A stretch of DNA of 64,000 nt from Methylotetracoccus oryzae (lineage in GTDB: Bacteria > Pseudomonadota > Gammaproteobacteria > Methylococcales > Methylococcaceae), in the NCBI RefSeq assembly GCF_006175985.1, contig NZ_SRSH01000012.1, positions 108,118 through 172,117 on the forward strand, in the 5' to 3' direction. This document shows, piece after piece, positions 1-8,236 of this stretch. The number at the start of each line of letters is the position of its first letter. The stretch's first letter is position 1. The notes under the pieces were generated by a model. The model was given only the letters and a program-made list of their open reading frames with translations, made no database searches and was not told the DNA's origin. A program made the position numbers and the translations under genes.

Positions 1-307
1 GGCCGGGATCGTTTTCGAGGCGGATTCTTTCCCATTCACGCAGCGCTTCCACGACGATTCGCGAGCGTTCAGGCGTTGGGGCGCCCTCATCGTCGGCCGT
101 GTGCAGCAGACCGGCCGGCTCCTGCAGATAGAAATGGGTGTTGTCGAGGATATGCCACAGTTCGCGCGCGACCCACAGGTCCATTACCCGGCCCAAGCGC
201 GTGGCCAGCGGCAGCCCGAAGCTGGACAGCGCCAGGGTTGGGTCGAGCACGCAGGACCAGCGCTTTTGGCTGATGTTGACGGAAAGCTCGGGCAACACCG
301 CGTTCAT
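1..307 (-). CDS. Unknown protein, 3' end outside window (partial)
   Basis: About 102 residues are visible, beginning MNAVLPELSVNISQ; the frame stays open to the window edge, so the C-terminus is missing. The ATG at 307 was chosen because the same frame upstream is the end of the previous gene, whose TGA lies 16 codons before it; a GGAGG lies 13 bases before the ATG, slightly far. It is the last visible member of the minus-strand operon that starts at 8236, 48 bases downstream of its neighbour. The readable part is a globular mix of hydrophobic and charged residues without signal peptide or membrane segment. I do not recognise the family. Confidence 0.7.
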   Translation of the reverse strand, partial: MNAVLPELSVNISQKRWSCVLDPTLALSSFGLPLATRLGRVMDLWVARELWHILDNTHFYLQEPAGLLHTADDEGAPTPERSRIVVEALREWERIRLENDPG

Positions 308-355
308 GTTGTTTACGCTGCCTCCGATGAAAGCTGACCGCGGGCTGGGCGCCCG

Positions 356-1189
356 TCACTCCTCGAATGCTCGCGACGCCGGGCTTCCCGGCATGAACAC
401 CGTGACGGCGACGCCCCGCGGACGCGCGACCGCCACGGCGAGACGCTGAAACTGAGCCGCGTCGGTGCGCGATGTAGCCTGGGGTACCTGGTAGATCAGC
501 CGGACGCGTTGCGGCAGCGCCGGCAGTCCGCGTGCACCACGCATCGCGCTCAGTGCAGCCAAGCCCTGCTGATAGTTCAGGGCCTGGGCGACATGCTGGC
601 TGACCGTGGCCCGCAGACGGGTCGCGTCAAGCCCACCGCTTGGCAGCCGGTAACGGGACAAATCGATATGTTTGCTCTCGAACGCAGCAGGGGCGGGACG
701 CCCGCCGGGGCGCGAAACGGGTACCACGTCGACCGAGCCAGCGCGTGGCGTTCCACGCGGGTCGAGAAACACCACCGGCACCTGCCGCTCCAGCGTGTAA
801 CCATGACGGCGGAACACCCGTTCGAGGCGACGCTCGGCCACACCGCCGCGCCGGACATTGCGCCGGAGGGGGCTGCGCGCGGCCGTATCCGCATCATCAT
901 CGAGTTCGACATCGGCCGCGTCCATGCCGTCAGCCAAGTTCGGGTCCGCTGCCGCATCGTGCGCTTCCATCTCTTCGAATGTGTCGAGCTTGCCGAGTTC
1001 AGAAAAGTCGCTGGGATTTCCTCGCACGCGATGTCGTGAGCGTGTTCCAGACGCTCCACATTCGCAGGGTTGTACCCGGCAACGCCGGCACACGGGCTGG
1101 AACGGCGAATTGCCATTACTGCCGCGTGCCAATCTATCCAATTCGTCATGGAGCATCTCGCTGACGGCGGCGTCGAATTTCTGGTACAT
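356..1189 (-). CDS. Unknown protein with Cys cluster and nuclease-like D...ESK signature
   Basis: 277 residues from the ATG at 1189, which has GAGG nine bases upstream; an ATG at 1213 lacks a ribosome site. The N-terminus contains KFDAAVSEML, matching the leader motif of the two acidic/basic paralogues in this operon. Residues 34-44 hold four cysteines (CRRC, then CEC), possibly a metal site. Residues about 65-105 are acidic. The C-terminal half has D154 and E171-S-K173 in a GSVDVV...FESKHID context, resembling the PD-(D/E)xK nuclease arrangement, followed by alternating helices and hydrophobic strands (RVRLIYQVP, GVAVTVFMP). Nuclease activity is inference from this signature; I recognise no named family. 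No membrane segment is seen. It lies 57 bases after its upstream neighbour. Confidence 0.75.
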   Translation of the reverse strand: MYQKFDAAVSEMLHDELDRLARGSNGNSPFQPVCRRCRVQPCECGASGTRSRHRVRGNPSDFSELGKLDTFEEMEAHDAAADPNLADGMDAADVELDDDADTAARSPLRRNVRRGGVAERRLERVFRRHGYTLERQVPVVFLDPRGTPRAGSVDVVPVSRPGGRPAPAAFESKHIDLSRYRLPSGGLDATRLRATVSQHVAQALNYQQGLAALSAMRGARGLPALPQRVRLIYQVPQATSRTDAAQFQRLAVAVARPRGVAVTVFMPGSPASRAFEE

Positions 1190-1246
1190 GCCGGAGCACC
1201 TCAAGTCATGCAAAGATGCATTTCGTCGCCAGCGTTGCCCGGCTCG

Positions 1247-2350
1247 TCAGACCGCCGCAGCCCGCGCCGCCGTCGGCGGCATTCCCAGCACGCTTCGCAA
1301 CGCGGGTGTGGTGCCGACAAAGCCCCGCCCTTCGGGCGTCATCCGGTAAGCTGCCACCCAGGCTTCGGCGTGGGCGCCCATCGGTCGTATGGTCGACTGG
1401 AACAGGATAGGATCGATCGCGGTCTTGAAGTCGTTGTCGGCGATGAACTGCAGGATGCGCCGCCCGCTCTCCGCCATCTTTGCACGCTGCGAGGGTTCGG
1501 CGATGCCGCCCAGGTAACGCTGAGAGACGATTTCGACGACATCCCATTTGGTGTTTGCGTCGAAGGCCTTCTTGATGTCGGGTGCGTCCAACAGCTGCAA
1601 TACCGATTTCAGGTAGTGCCCGGTTTCCATCGTCAGCGAGAAAACGTTGCCATAGGTGGAACGGTCCAGCGCGTAGCGGAGGTCCAGCCCGATACGTTGC
1701 ACCGTGGCAACTGAGCCAAACGGACGCTGCTCGATCAGTTGCCCGCCACGGATCACTTCGCCGATCAACAGGTCGCGGAAGTATTGCGACAAGGCCACCA
1801 TGAACCCCACCAGTTGCCGGTGGAAGTTCCGGTTGACCACCGCACCGGCCGGCGCCTGTGCCGTGCCGTAATTGAATGCACGGCGGTAGGCCATCATGCG
1901 GTCGCGTAGTGTGTAGCGCAGGGGCTTCCATTTCTCCAGCAGGTACAGGCCACGGGCGCCGGGGCCGCGCTGGATGCGCATCTTGCCGAGATGGAACAGC
2001 CGCAGCAGTACATCGACCACCTGGAACAGTTTCATCCGTTCGTGCTGGTAGATGTAATACAGCTCGGCGGCGGCGTGCAGTTGGCTCGGAACGACCGAGT
2101 CGTCGAAATCGGGCTGGATGTACGGATAAGACATCTCACCAAATTCGACCGGCCCTTTGCCGCCGAAGCCGATCAGGTCGAGGAATGCGTCCCGTCCATC
2201 GGCGTTCGCGGCCTTTTTCAACAGGTCGCCAAAGCGGTCCTCGAATTGTTGCTCATATTGTTGGCGTTCCTCGGGAGGAAGAGACGCAAGTTGCTCTCGG
2301 AGGAACTGCTCCCAGAGTCTTTGAATAGTTTCTGTGGTATTGAAGCTCAT
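1247..2350 (-). CDS. Unknown helical protein of the unassigned operon (367 aa)
   Basis: Starts MSFNTTETIQRL with GGAG nine bases upstream. The 367 residues are mainly amphipathic helix: an acidic, Gln/Glu-rich opening (LPPEERQQYEQQFEDRF), then a long helical stretch rich in Arg, Tyr and Leu, ending in an alanine-rich tail. There is no signal peptide, membrane segment or recognised catalytic motif. It sits between the coiled-coil protein gene (52 bases upstream) and the D...ESK gene (57 bases downstream), so it is almost certainly co-transcribed with them. Function unknown; a structural or scaffold role would fit but is not shown by the sequence. Confidence 0.75.
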   Translation of the reverse strand: MSFNTTETIQRLWEQFLREQLASLPPEERQQYEQQFEDRFGDLLKKAANADGRDAFLDLIGFGGKGPVEFGEMSYPYIQPDFDDSVVPSQLHAAAELYYIYQHERMKLFQVVDVLLRLFHLGKMRIQRGPGARGLYLLEKWKPLRYTLRDRMMAYRRAFNYGTAQAPAGAVVNRNFHRQLVGFMVALSQYFRDLLIGEVIRGGQLIEQRPFGSVATVQRIGLDLRYALDRSTYGNVFSLTMETGHYLKSVLQLLDAPDIKKAFDANTKWDVVEIVSQRYLGGIAEPSQRAKMAESGRRILQFIADNDFKTAIDPILFQSTIRPMGAHAEAWVAAYRMTPEGRGFVGTTPALRSVLGMPPTAARAAAV

Positions 2351-2402
2351 GGCTCAAGCTCCTTCGGCAAGAGGATTCATTAGGATGTTCGCTACAGCCC
2401 AC

Positions 2403-2969
2403 CTAGGCGGATTGATCTGCGAAGAATTGAATGAGGCGGCTGTTGAGTTTCTGAATCATCACGAACCGCTCACTCCGTTCCTCATGATCACCCTTCAAAA
2501 ACGGTGCAAAGGCGCCCTTATACTCTGCCTGTAAAGCGGCATCCGAAATCCTCTCGAGGCTTTCCCTGTACGGGGAACTGATGGAGATCTTCTTTGTCAG
2601 GGTTTCGTTGTTTTCCTTCAGCTTAAAGTCCTTGTCGGTCACTATGTCCTGTACCTGAGCCAGTACGCGAATCGCCTGGAGGGCTGGCTCCTTGACCTGA
2701 CCTGCCGACAACGGGATGGACTCCGTTGCTTGTCGAGCCTCTAGCGATGCAATGCGCTGGAAAGCTTTGGCGAGTTCCCTCGCCTGACTGTCGACCGCGT
2801 TGCGGAGCCCCTGAGACAGGTCGAAAAGCGGGTTGATCTGCTTCGACGTCGTATCAGCAATCACGTCCGCAAACCGCTCCAGCGCCTTCTGTAGCGCGGC
2901 AATTTCCGCTGTGATGGCTTTGGTCCTCTGGTCGGTGACGCCGACATGGGTCGTGACTACTCGTAGCAT
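2403..2969 (-). CDS. Unknown coiled-coil protein of the unassigned operon (188 aa)
   Basis: Starts at the ATG at 2969 (MLRVVTTHVGVTDQR) because GGAGG lies eight bases upstream; longer readings overlap the preceding gene. Residues about 15-95 look like continuous coiled coil (heptad-like TAEIAALQKALERFADVIAD, then RELAKAFQRIASLE). The rest is helical and charged. No signal peptide or membrane segment. It begins 35 bases after the end of the 592-residue gene and is followed 52 bases later by the 367-residue gene. No family recognised; an oligomerising partner for other products of the operon is a reasonable guess only. Confidence 0.7.
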   Translation of the reverse strand: MLRVVTTHVGVTDQRTKAITAEIAALQKALERFADVIADTTSKQINPLFDLSQGLRNAVDSQARELAKAFQRIASLEARQATESIPLSAGQVKEPALQAIRVLAQVQDIVTDKDFKLKENNETLTKKISISSPYRESLERISDAALQAEYKGAFAPFLKGDHEERSERFVMIQKLNSRLIQFFADQSA

Positions 2970-3004
2970 GTTGATGTCCTCCAACTGGTGAGTGGTCGTT
3001 CGCT

Positions 3005-4783
3005 TCAAGTCAGCGACGAGCGCCCCAAGCTCACGTCGGGGTGAGGTGGCAGCAAGATGTCGGGCGCCGGGCAAGCCCGTTGCGGCACGGCGTTCAGGCG
3101 ACCGACAGCCCGATCAATCACGGCGAAAACGGCGTTGAAGATCGTGTCGAAACTGTGGCAATTGGGGGCCAGGGTTTCGAGCATGGCACGCGATTGATCT
3201 TCCCTTTGACGCTGCAGGCAGAGTTCCTGGTGCAACAACGCTTGAAAGGCCGCTCTCCGCTGCGGATGATCGAATTCAGTCTGAAACTCAGCAGGACGCA
3301 AGCCTAAGTTGCCGGAAATGGCATTCAGACTTTCTCGCACGCGCTGTGCGAGGCTGGAGTCTTGACGAGCCGAGCAAGCCTCGAACCGCGGCCCCAGTTC
3401 GCCTGGTCTGGGATTGGCGAAAACGTCAACCAGCAGACCGTAGGCGGATGCACGCTGTTCCGGTAAGCCGAACGATTGCTGACCATTGCAGTACAGATCC
3501 ACTGCGCGGTCGGTGTCGTAAAGCAACTTGTCCAGAATCACCTGGCAGATGACCGCATCCGGCCCGCACTCGCAATCTGCCCAGCAGTCGAGGCCTTCAG
3601 CCAAGCGGTTGCGTTCCACGATCAGCGCCATCAGCCTGTCCTCACCAGCGTCGGCAACACGATTGCCGAACAAGCCGTAGTACAGGACAGGAGGCCGCGC
3701 GACGCGAACCAGTCGGAACCCACCTGAACTGTCGAAAGAGTCCGAGAAGAGGAGTAAGGACTCCAGAAAAGCCGTCAACGGCGGCGACCACGGCGCGGGC
3801 TGATTCTGTTCGTCCACAGCCAATTGTTGGCCAATTACTACCAGGCGGCGGAATCGTTCGATATCAATCCGCGCTGTTGAACCCAGCGCACGTAAGCCCT
3901 GGACGCGCCCGTGGTCGGCACGCTCGATGAGTTCGTCCATAATCCGCGACAGTTCATTTTCCTGCAGCAAGGCTCGCAGATCGCCGTAGCCCTGATTCTC
4001 CAGTTCGCGAAACAGCAGACGATAGCCGTCGAGTCCACGCGGCCAGTCATTGGGGCCGTAGGCTTCCTGCGTCGCACCGATCAGATTTCGCAGCGAATAG
4101 ATCACGGTATCCCGACGGACCTCCAACTCGGCAAACGGTACCTGGAGCAGAAATCTGCCTCCGTTGAAGCCCACGTTGGAAAGGCTTTCCCCCATCAGCA
4201 CAAGAATGACGGCACCGACTTCGTCCAGACTCTGAGCAAACTTCCGATAGATCATGCTGGTGGCCGGCGTAAGCGTACCCACTAGTCGTGCCATGCGAGC
4301 GTAGTCACTCAGTTGGCGGCGGATCGCGAAGGACTTGTCTCTTTGCCTGGGATCCAGAGCGAAACGCGCGGCCATGGTTCCTTCCTGGATAGCCGATCGA
4401 ATGGCCTGCGCCCAGCCGTGAATCTCGGGCGTTACATCTTTCAACAGCGAATTGGTGAGCAATTCCTGCAGGTCGCGCTCGACATCGTCCTTCGCTTGTT
4501 GCAACTCCACGTCCGATGAGTTTCCTGCGGGCATCGCCGAAACAGCCGCCGGCAGTGCCTGCAGGAAGGGAAGTCCGCGAGCCTCCTGGCCAATCGCCTG
4601 AGCACGCGGACTTTCCTTGAACCGGTCGAGCAAGGCGTTTGCGATCTGATGAGGATCGTTGGGATCACTGACGCGGAGTTCACGCCGCAGCAGGTTGTCC
4701 AACGCCAAACGCTGATACCCGCTATTCGCCGGGGTGTTTCCGGCAGCGCTGCCGTAAAACGGATTGCTGGATGGAGATGCCAT
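3005..4783 (-). CDS. Large unknown protein of the unassigned operon (592 aa)
   Basis: I place the start at the ATG at 4783 (MASPSSNPFYGS) with GAGG eight bases upstream; a GTG three codons earlier is the alternative. The first 25 residues are Ser/Asn/Gly-rich and probably flexible. The rest is predominantly helical, with a hydrophobic strand-like stretch around GAVILVLMG and a cysteine group near residue 405 (CWADCECGPDAVIC). No signal peptide, no convincing membrane span and no catalytic motif I know. Neighbours are the metallopeptidase (37 bases upstream) and the coiled-coil gene (35 bases downstream), all in one orientation. Family and function unknown. Confidence 0.75.
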   Translation of the reverse strand: MASPSSNPFYGSAAGNTPANSGYQRLALDNLLRRELRVSDPNDPHQIANALLDRFKESPRAQAIGQEARGLPFLQALPAAVSAMPAGNSSDVELQQAKDDVERDLQELLTNSLLKDVTPEIHGWAQAIRSAIQEGTMAARFALDPRQRDKSFAIRRQLSDYARMARLVGTLTPATSMIYRKFAQSLDEVGAVILVLMGESLSNVGFNGGRFLLQVPFAELEVRRDTVIYSLRNLIGATQEAYGPNDWPRGLDGYRLLFRELENQGYGDLRALLQENELSRIMDELIERADHGRVQGLRALGSTARIDIERFRRLVVIGQQLAVDEQNQPAPWSPPLTAFLESLLLFSDSFDSSGGFRLVRVARPPVLYYGLFGNRVADAGEDRLMALIVERNRLAEGLDCWADCECGPDAVICQVILDKLLYDTDRAVDLYCNGQQSFGLPEQRASAYGLLVDVFANPRPGELGPRFEACSARQDSSLAQRVRESLNAISGNLGLRPAEFQTEFDHPQRRAAFQALLHQELCLQRQREDQSRAMLETLAPNCHSFDTIFNAVFAVIDRAVGRLNAVPQRACPAPDILLPPHPDVSLGRSSLT

Positions 4784-4819
4784 GTCGTTCACCTCGGCTG
4801 GTTATTCGAATTACTCATG

Positions 4820-6112
4820 TCATGCCGCATGGGATAGAACCCGGTCACGCGGTGTCTCCGTGGCGCTGGCGCGCATGTCGTTCAACAGGTTAATGACGCG
4901 GTTGGCCACCGCCCGCGGCGCGACTCGGCCACTGGCCAGGGCATAGCCCGCGGCACTGACCAGATGGCGTGGCGGCAGGTCGTCCGGCACGCCACCTCTC
5001 TGCAGGGTTTCGGCCCCGATCCGAATCCGGCGTTCATCCGCAGGCCCGAAGGGGATGATGTCGGCCAATGCCCGCTGCGCGAGATTGCGGCGCGTCTGGA
5101 AGGCGATCTCGTCGACCACCTCCGGGATGATGCGGCTCGATGTCGCCAGCAGGCGAACGGGGAGGCGGTTGAAGCCCCGGGGGTTGTATAGGTCTTCCCA
5201 CACTCTCCGCAGCCGATACGCGCTTTGATCGAAACCCAGCCGGCCCAGCATCTCCACCAGGATATGGATGCGGAGATAGGCCGTAGGATGAGCGCCCCCC
5301 GGGCGATACGTCATCGTGCGCGAGGCCGGGTGGGCCAGAAAGATCGCCATGCCCCACGCCGCAGCCGGGCCACCCAGCAGGATGGCAGCGAGATCGGCGA
5401 AGATTTCCTTGTGCCACAGCCCGTAGATTCGCGTCAGCGCGGGATCCCCGCTGGCGCGCAGGATCCGCCGGATCACGGCCTGCCGGTTCTCCTGCCAGAT
5501 GCCGAGGTCGGCCTGCAGGTTGTGCGACACCTCGTGCAGCATCACCGGCTGCCAGGGGTTGTCGCGGTCCCACGGGATCCGCACGATGGGGAAGGGATTG
5601 GGTTCGCCCAACAGACGGCTGAGCAGCACACCCCGCCGCATCGTCGCCGGCGAAAAGCCGTGCTCCATGTAGCACAGGGGTTTGATCAGCGGACCCCGAA
5701 AAACCGCCGGCGCGGCCTGACGCACCGCCCTGTAGCAATCCTCGGCGATGACGTCATAGGCCGCCAGGGTCGGTGCGAACATCGACCCGCGCTGGCTGAA
5801 GATCTCGAAAAACAAGCCGAAGGTCCGGCGCGCCCGGTCGATTTCCCGTTCGACCAGAGCAATGTCGATCAGTACACGCTGCACCGGCGCGGTCTGCCAA
5901 CACTGTTCCACCCGGGCCAAACGTCCCGCGATTTTCTGGTCAATCGCCGCCAGCCGCTGGTTGGCGGCGCGGAAATGGGCGGGCGTAGGGGCGTAGGGCC
6001 GGTCCTGCGGACGAATACCCACGCCTTCGCCATCGATCCGGGACAGCCGGCGCGCCCGCGCGGCCAAGGCCAGGATCTTGGTGCGAAGAAAGGTGCGCGT
6101 CAGCATGGCCAT
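4820..6112 (-). CDS. Zinc metallopeptidase-like protein (HExxH...ExxAD)
   Basis: 430 residues starting MAMLTRTFLRT, with GGGAGG eight bases before the ATG. The zinc site is H193-E194-V-S-H197, followed 39 residues later by E236 in HKEIFADLAA, the typical glutamate third ligand of gluzincin-type metallopeptidases. The first 20 residues are basic without a clear hydrophobic core, so export is not evident. It is the third gene of the operon, 30 bases after the second acidic/basic paralogue. A peptidase encoded with two tag-bearing paralogues suggests processing of one of them or of a shared substrate, but that is inference. Family not named; the metal-site reading is fairly safe. Confidence 0.8.
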   Translation of the reverse strand: MAMLTRTFLRTKILALAARARRLSRIDGEGVGIRPQDRPYAPTPAHFRAANQRLAAIDQKIAGRLARVEQCWQTAPVQRVLIDIALVEREIDRARRTFGLFFEIFSQRGSMFAPTLAAYDVIAEDCYRAVRQAAPAVFRGPLIKPLCYMEHGFSPATMRRGVLLSRLLGEPNPFPIVRIPWDRDNPWQPVMLHEVSHNLQADLGIWQENRQAVIRRILRASGDPALTRIYGLWHKEIFADLAAILLGGPAAAWGMAIFLAHPASRTMTYRPGGAHPTAYLRIHILVEMLGRLGFDQSAYRLRRVWEDLYNPRGFNRLPVRLLATSSRIIPEVVDEIAFQTRRNLAQRALADIIPFGPADERRIRIGAETLQRGGVPDDLPPRHLVSAAGYALASGRVAPRAVANRVINLLNDMRASATETPRDRVLSHAA

Positions 6113-6142
6113 GTCCCGTCCCTCCCGCCCTGGGGTTTGCGC

Positions 6143-7090
6143 TTACCGTCCCTGAATGCTGATGGTGACCGGACCGCGCAAGGTGAACCGCCGGCCGGGA
6201 CCGATGGGGCGGGTCGCGCGACCCACCGTGCGTGGCGTGGCCTGCGCCAGCCGCCTGACTGTCTGCGGGCTGCGCGCCACCTGTGCTGCGGCCCGGGTGA
6301 TTGCCCTCGGCACGGCGCGCGGCGGAACACGGCGGGTACGGACGCCTCGCTGTACTGCCCTGACCACCGCGGGAACAGCGCGCGCAGCCGGCACGCCCTG
6401 GCGACGCGCGACCGTCCGTGTGGCCTGCGTCACGCTGCGGACCAACTGGCGCCGCTGCGTCCGCGGCAACCTCGCAACACCCGGCATGGTGCGGCGTATC
6501 GTCAACCCGGCGATCACCGGTGCCGCGGCATCGATCTCGCCTTCGTCGAACGAGTCGAGCATCTCGTCAAAGGCCTCGAACTCGTCCGCCTCGTCTGCCA
6601 TCAGGCGCCCGACGACGTTCGCGACGCGGCCGATGGCTTGCGTCCAGGGCAGAGGTATCGCGCTGGCGATGGGCGCCACGGTGCGCGCGATACGCCCAAC
6701 GACGGGGGCAACCCGGCGCGCCACTCGCACGGCACCCCGGGCGACACGGCTGACGCCGCGTGCCAGCCGCCGGAAGAATTCGTCCGTATCCTCGGCGCCG
6801 AGGGCGTCGGCGACAGCCTCTTCCATGGCGTCCATGACGTCGGCGTCTTCCGCCTCCTCATAGGCATCGTACTCGCCCCATTCCTCCGCCTCATCGTACT
6901 GATCAGCGCCGCCCGCCAGGCCGCCGACGGCGCGCCCGATGCCACCGATGATGTTGCGCAGAAACTCGTCGCTCTCCTCCTCACCGAATTCATCGTACTC
7001 GGAGAACTCGTCGAACTGATGTCCGCGCGCGGGACCCTCGGCCTCGTCGTAGAGAAGATCTTCCATTACGTCGGCTTCAAAACTGCTCAT
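6143..7090 (-). CDS. Acidic-N / arginine-rich-C protein, paralogue 2 (315 aa)
   Basis: Starts MSSFEADVMEDLL with GAGG eight bases before the ATG. The first ~100 residues are strongly acidic (many DEF/EEF repeats). Next comes DTDEFFRRLARGVSRVA, then an Ala/Val/Arg-rich helical segment, a second acidic patch (DEADEFEAFDEML), and a very basic C-terminal 120 residues ending RRFTLRGPVTISIQGR. The order, the N-terminal motif and the C-terminal strand all match the gene upstream (7136-8236), so the two are tandem paralogues. The split charge suggests self- or partner association, or packing onto a polyanion; function is unknown. Codon use is high-GC like its neighbours. Confidence 0.75.
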   Translation of the reverse strand: MSSFEADVMEDLLYDEAEGPARGHQFDEFSEYDEFGEEESDEFLRNIIGGIGRAVGGLAGGADQYDEAEEWGEYDAYEEAEDADVMDAMEEAVADALGAEDTDEFFRRLARGVSRVARGAVRVARRVAPVVGRIARTVAPIASAIPLPWTQAIGRVANVVGRLMADEADEFEAFDEMLDSFDEGEIDAAAPVIAGLTIRRTMPGVARLPRTQRRQLVRSVTQATRTVARRQGVPAARAVPAVVRAVQRGVRTRRVPPRAVPRAITRAAAQVARSPQTVRRLAQATPRTVGRATRPIGPGRRFTLRGPVTISIQGR

Positions 7091-7135
7091 GGGTCTGTCC
7101 TCATGGTTTTTGAATGAAAAGGCTCGTCCACGGAG

Positions 7136-8236
7136 TCACCGCCGCATGATGAGCTCCACTGGACCCGCGACGGTAAAGCGTCGCGGAACGCCGCTGCTCA
7201 CGATGCCCCTTCTGCGAACCCCGGGCCGGCGGCTTACGACCGCTGGTTGGGATAGCCGCCTGGCCAGCGCCGGCTGGGCGACCACACGAGCGGCGGCGCG
7301 CCGCATCGCGACCGGTACCACCGTCGGGCGAAGGCCCCGACGGGCCGCCGCGCGTCCGACACTGCGTGCGATACGTGGCAAAGCACGCACCGCCCGCGGT
7401 CCTTGCCGGCTGACGAGCGTGCGAGCCGCCTGCACTGCTCCCCGCACCAGTTGCCGCCCGGCCGTGCGGCCCAGCAGCGCACCGGTCCGACGGATCAGCG
7501 GCCTGACCGCCGCTCGCGCTGCGATCCCGGCCAAAACCGGCAGTGCCTCATCGGCTTCCTCTTCCTCGAACCAGTCTGCCAGGTCCTCGAACAACTCGAG
7601 TTCGTCAGCCCCCTGACCGGCCTGTTGCTGCAGAAGCGGGAGTAACTGGCCCAGGATTGCCTGCAACGCGGCGGGCTGGCCCGGTATTGGGCGCGGCCGG
7701 CGACCGGGCGCAGCGGGGCGGGTCGCGCGACGCGTCCGACCGGCAACGCCCTCTACCGTTCGCGCAACACGGCCGGCCTGACCGGCGACACGCCCGACCG
7801 TGCCAGCGACACCGCGAGCCGTTCGCGCTCCCCGCCGGACCAATCCCGCCACGCGGCTGATGCCGCCGATCAGTCGTCCCAGGAACTCATCGCTGTCCTC
7901 TGCGTCGAGCGCATCGGCGACGACATCTTCCAACTCGGCGGCGAGATCGGCCTCCTCCTCCGCGTAATCACCGGCCATGAGATCTTCCTCGTAGGCGTCC
8001 TCCTCAAAGCCATCTTCGTACCCCTCGGCCTGCGCCTCTTCCTCGAAACCGTTGCCCTCATCGTAGGCATCCGCGCTCTCCATCAGGGCCTCCTCTTCGA
8101 GGCCCTCTGCTCCGAAGTCTTCCTCGTAGCCTTCCCCTTCAAAACTATCTTCCTCGAAGAACTCGTCGGCCGAAGAAGGGGGAGGACTGCCTTCCATCAA
8201 GTCTTGCATTACTTCACTTTCGAATCGCTGGTCCAC
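7136..8236 (-). CDS. Acidic-N / arginine-rich-C protein, paralogue 1 (366 aa)
   Basis: Begins at a GTG (MDQRFESEVMQDLM) with GGAGG five bases upstream; no better start is seen. Residues about 1-110 are extremely acidic (runs such as EEDFGAEGLEEEALME). Then come DSDEFLGRLIGGISRVAG, an Ala/Gly/Arg-rich helical region, a Gln/Leu-rich helix (ILGQLLPLLQQQ), a second acidic patch (DLADWFEEEEADEA) and an arginine-rich tail ending RRFTVAGPVELIMRR. It is the first gene of the minus-strand operon and the paralogue of the next gene 45 bases on. No signal peptide or known domain. The Gly/Ala/Val/Arg repeats may be mildly membrane-active, but this is speculative. Confidence 0.75.
   Translation of the reverse strand: MDQRFESEVMQDLMEGSPPPSSADEFFEEDSFEGEGYEEDFGAEGLEEEALMESADAYDEGNGFEEEAQAEGYEDGFEEDAYEEDLMAGDYAEEEADLAAELEDVVADALDAEDSDEFLGRLIGGISRVAGLVRRGARTARGVAGTVGRVAGQAGRVARTVEGVAGRTRRATRPAAPGRRPRPIPGQPAALQAILGQLLPLLQQQAGQGADELELFEDLADWFEEEEADEALPVLAGIAARAAVRPLIRRTGALLGRTAGRQLVRGAVQAARTLVSRQGPRAVRALPRIARSVGRAAARRGLRPTVVPVAMRRAAARVVAQPALARRLSQPAVVSRRPGVRRRGIVSSGVPRRFTVAGPVELIMRR

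Noticed and set aside
5225..7117. Long plus-strand frame (630 codons) across the metallopeptidase and one paralogue gene
   Set aside because: Antisense to two genes with good ribosome sites and a metal-binding motif; composition is Arg/Pro/Gly-rich low-complexity typical of GC-rich shadow frames.
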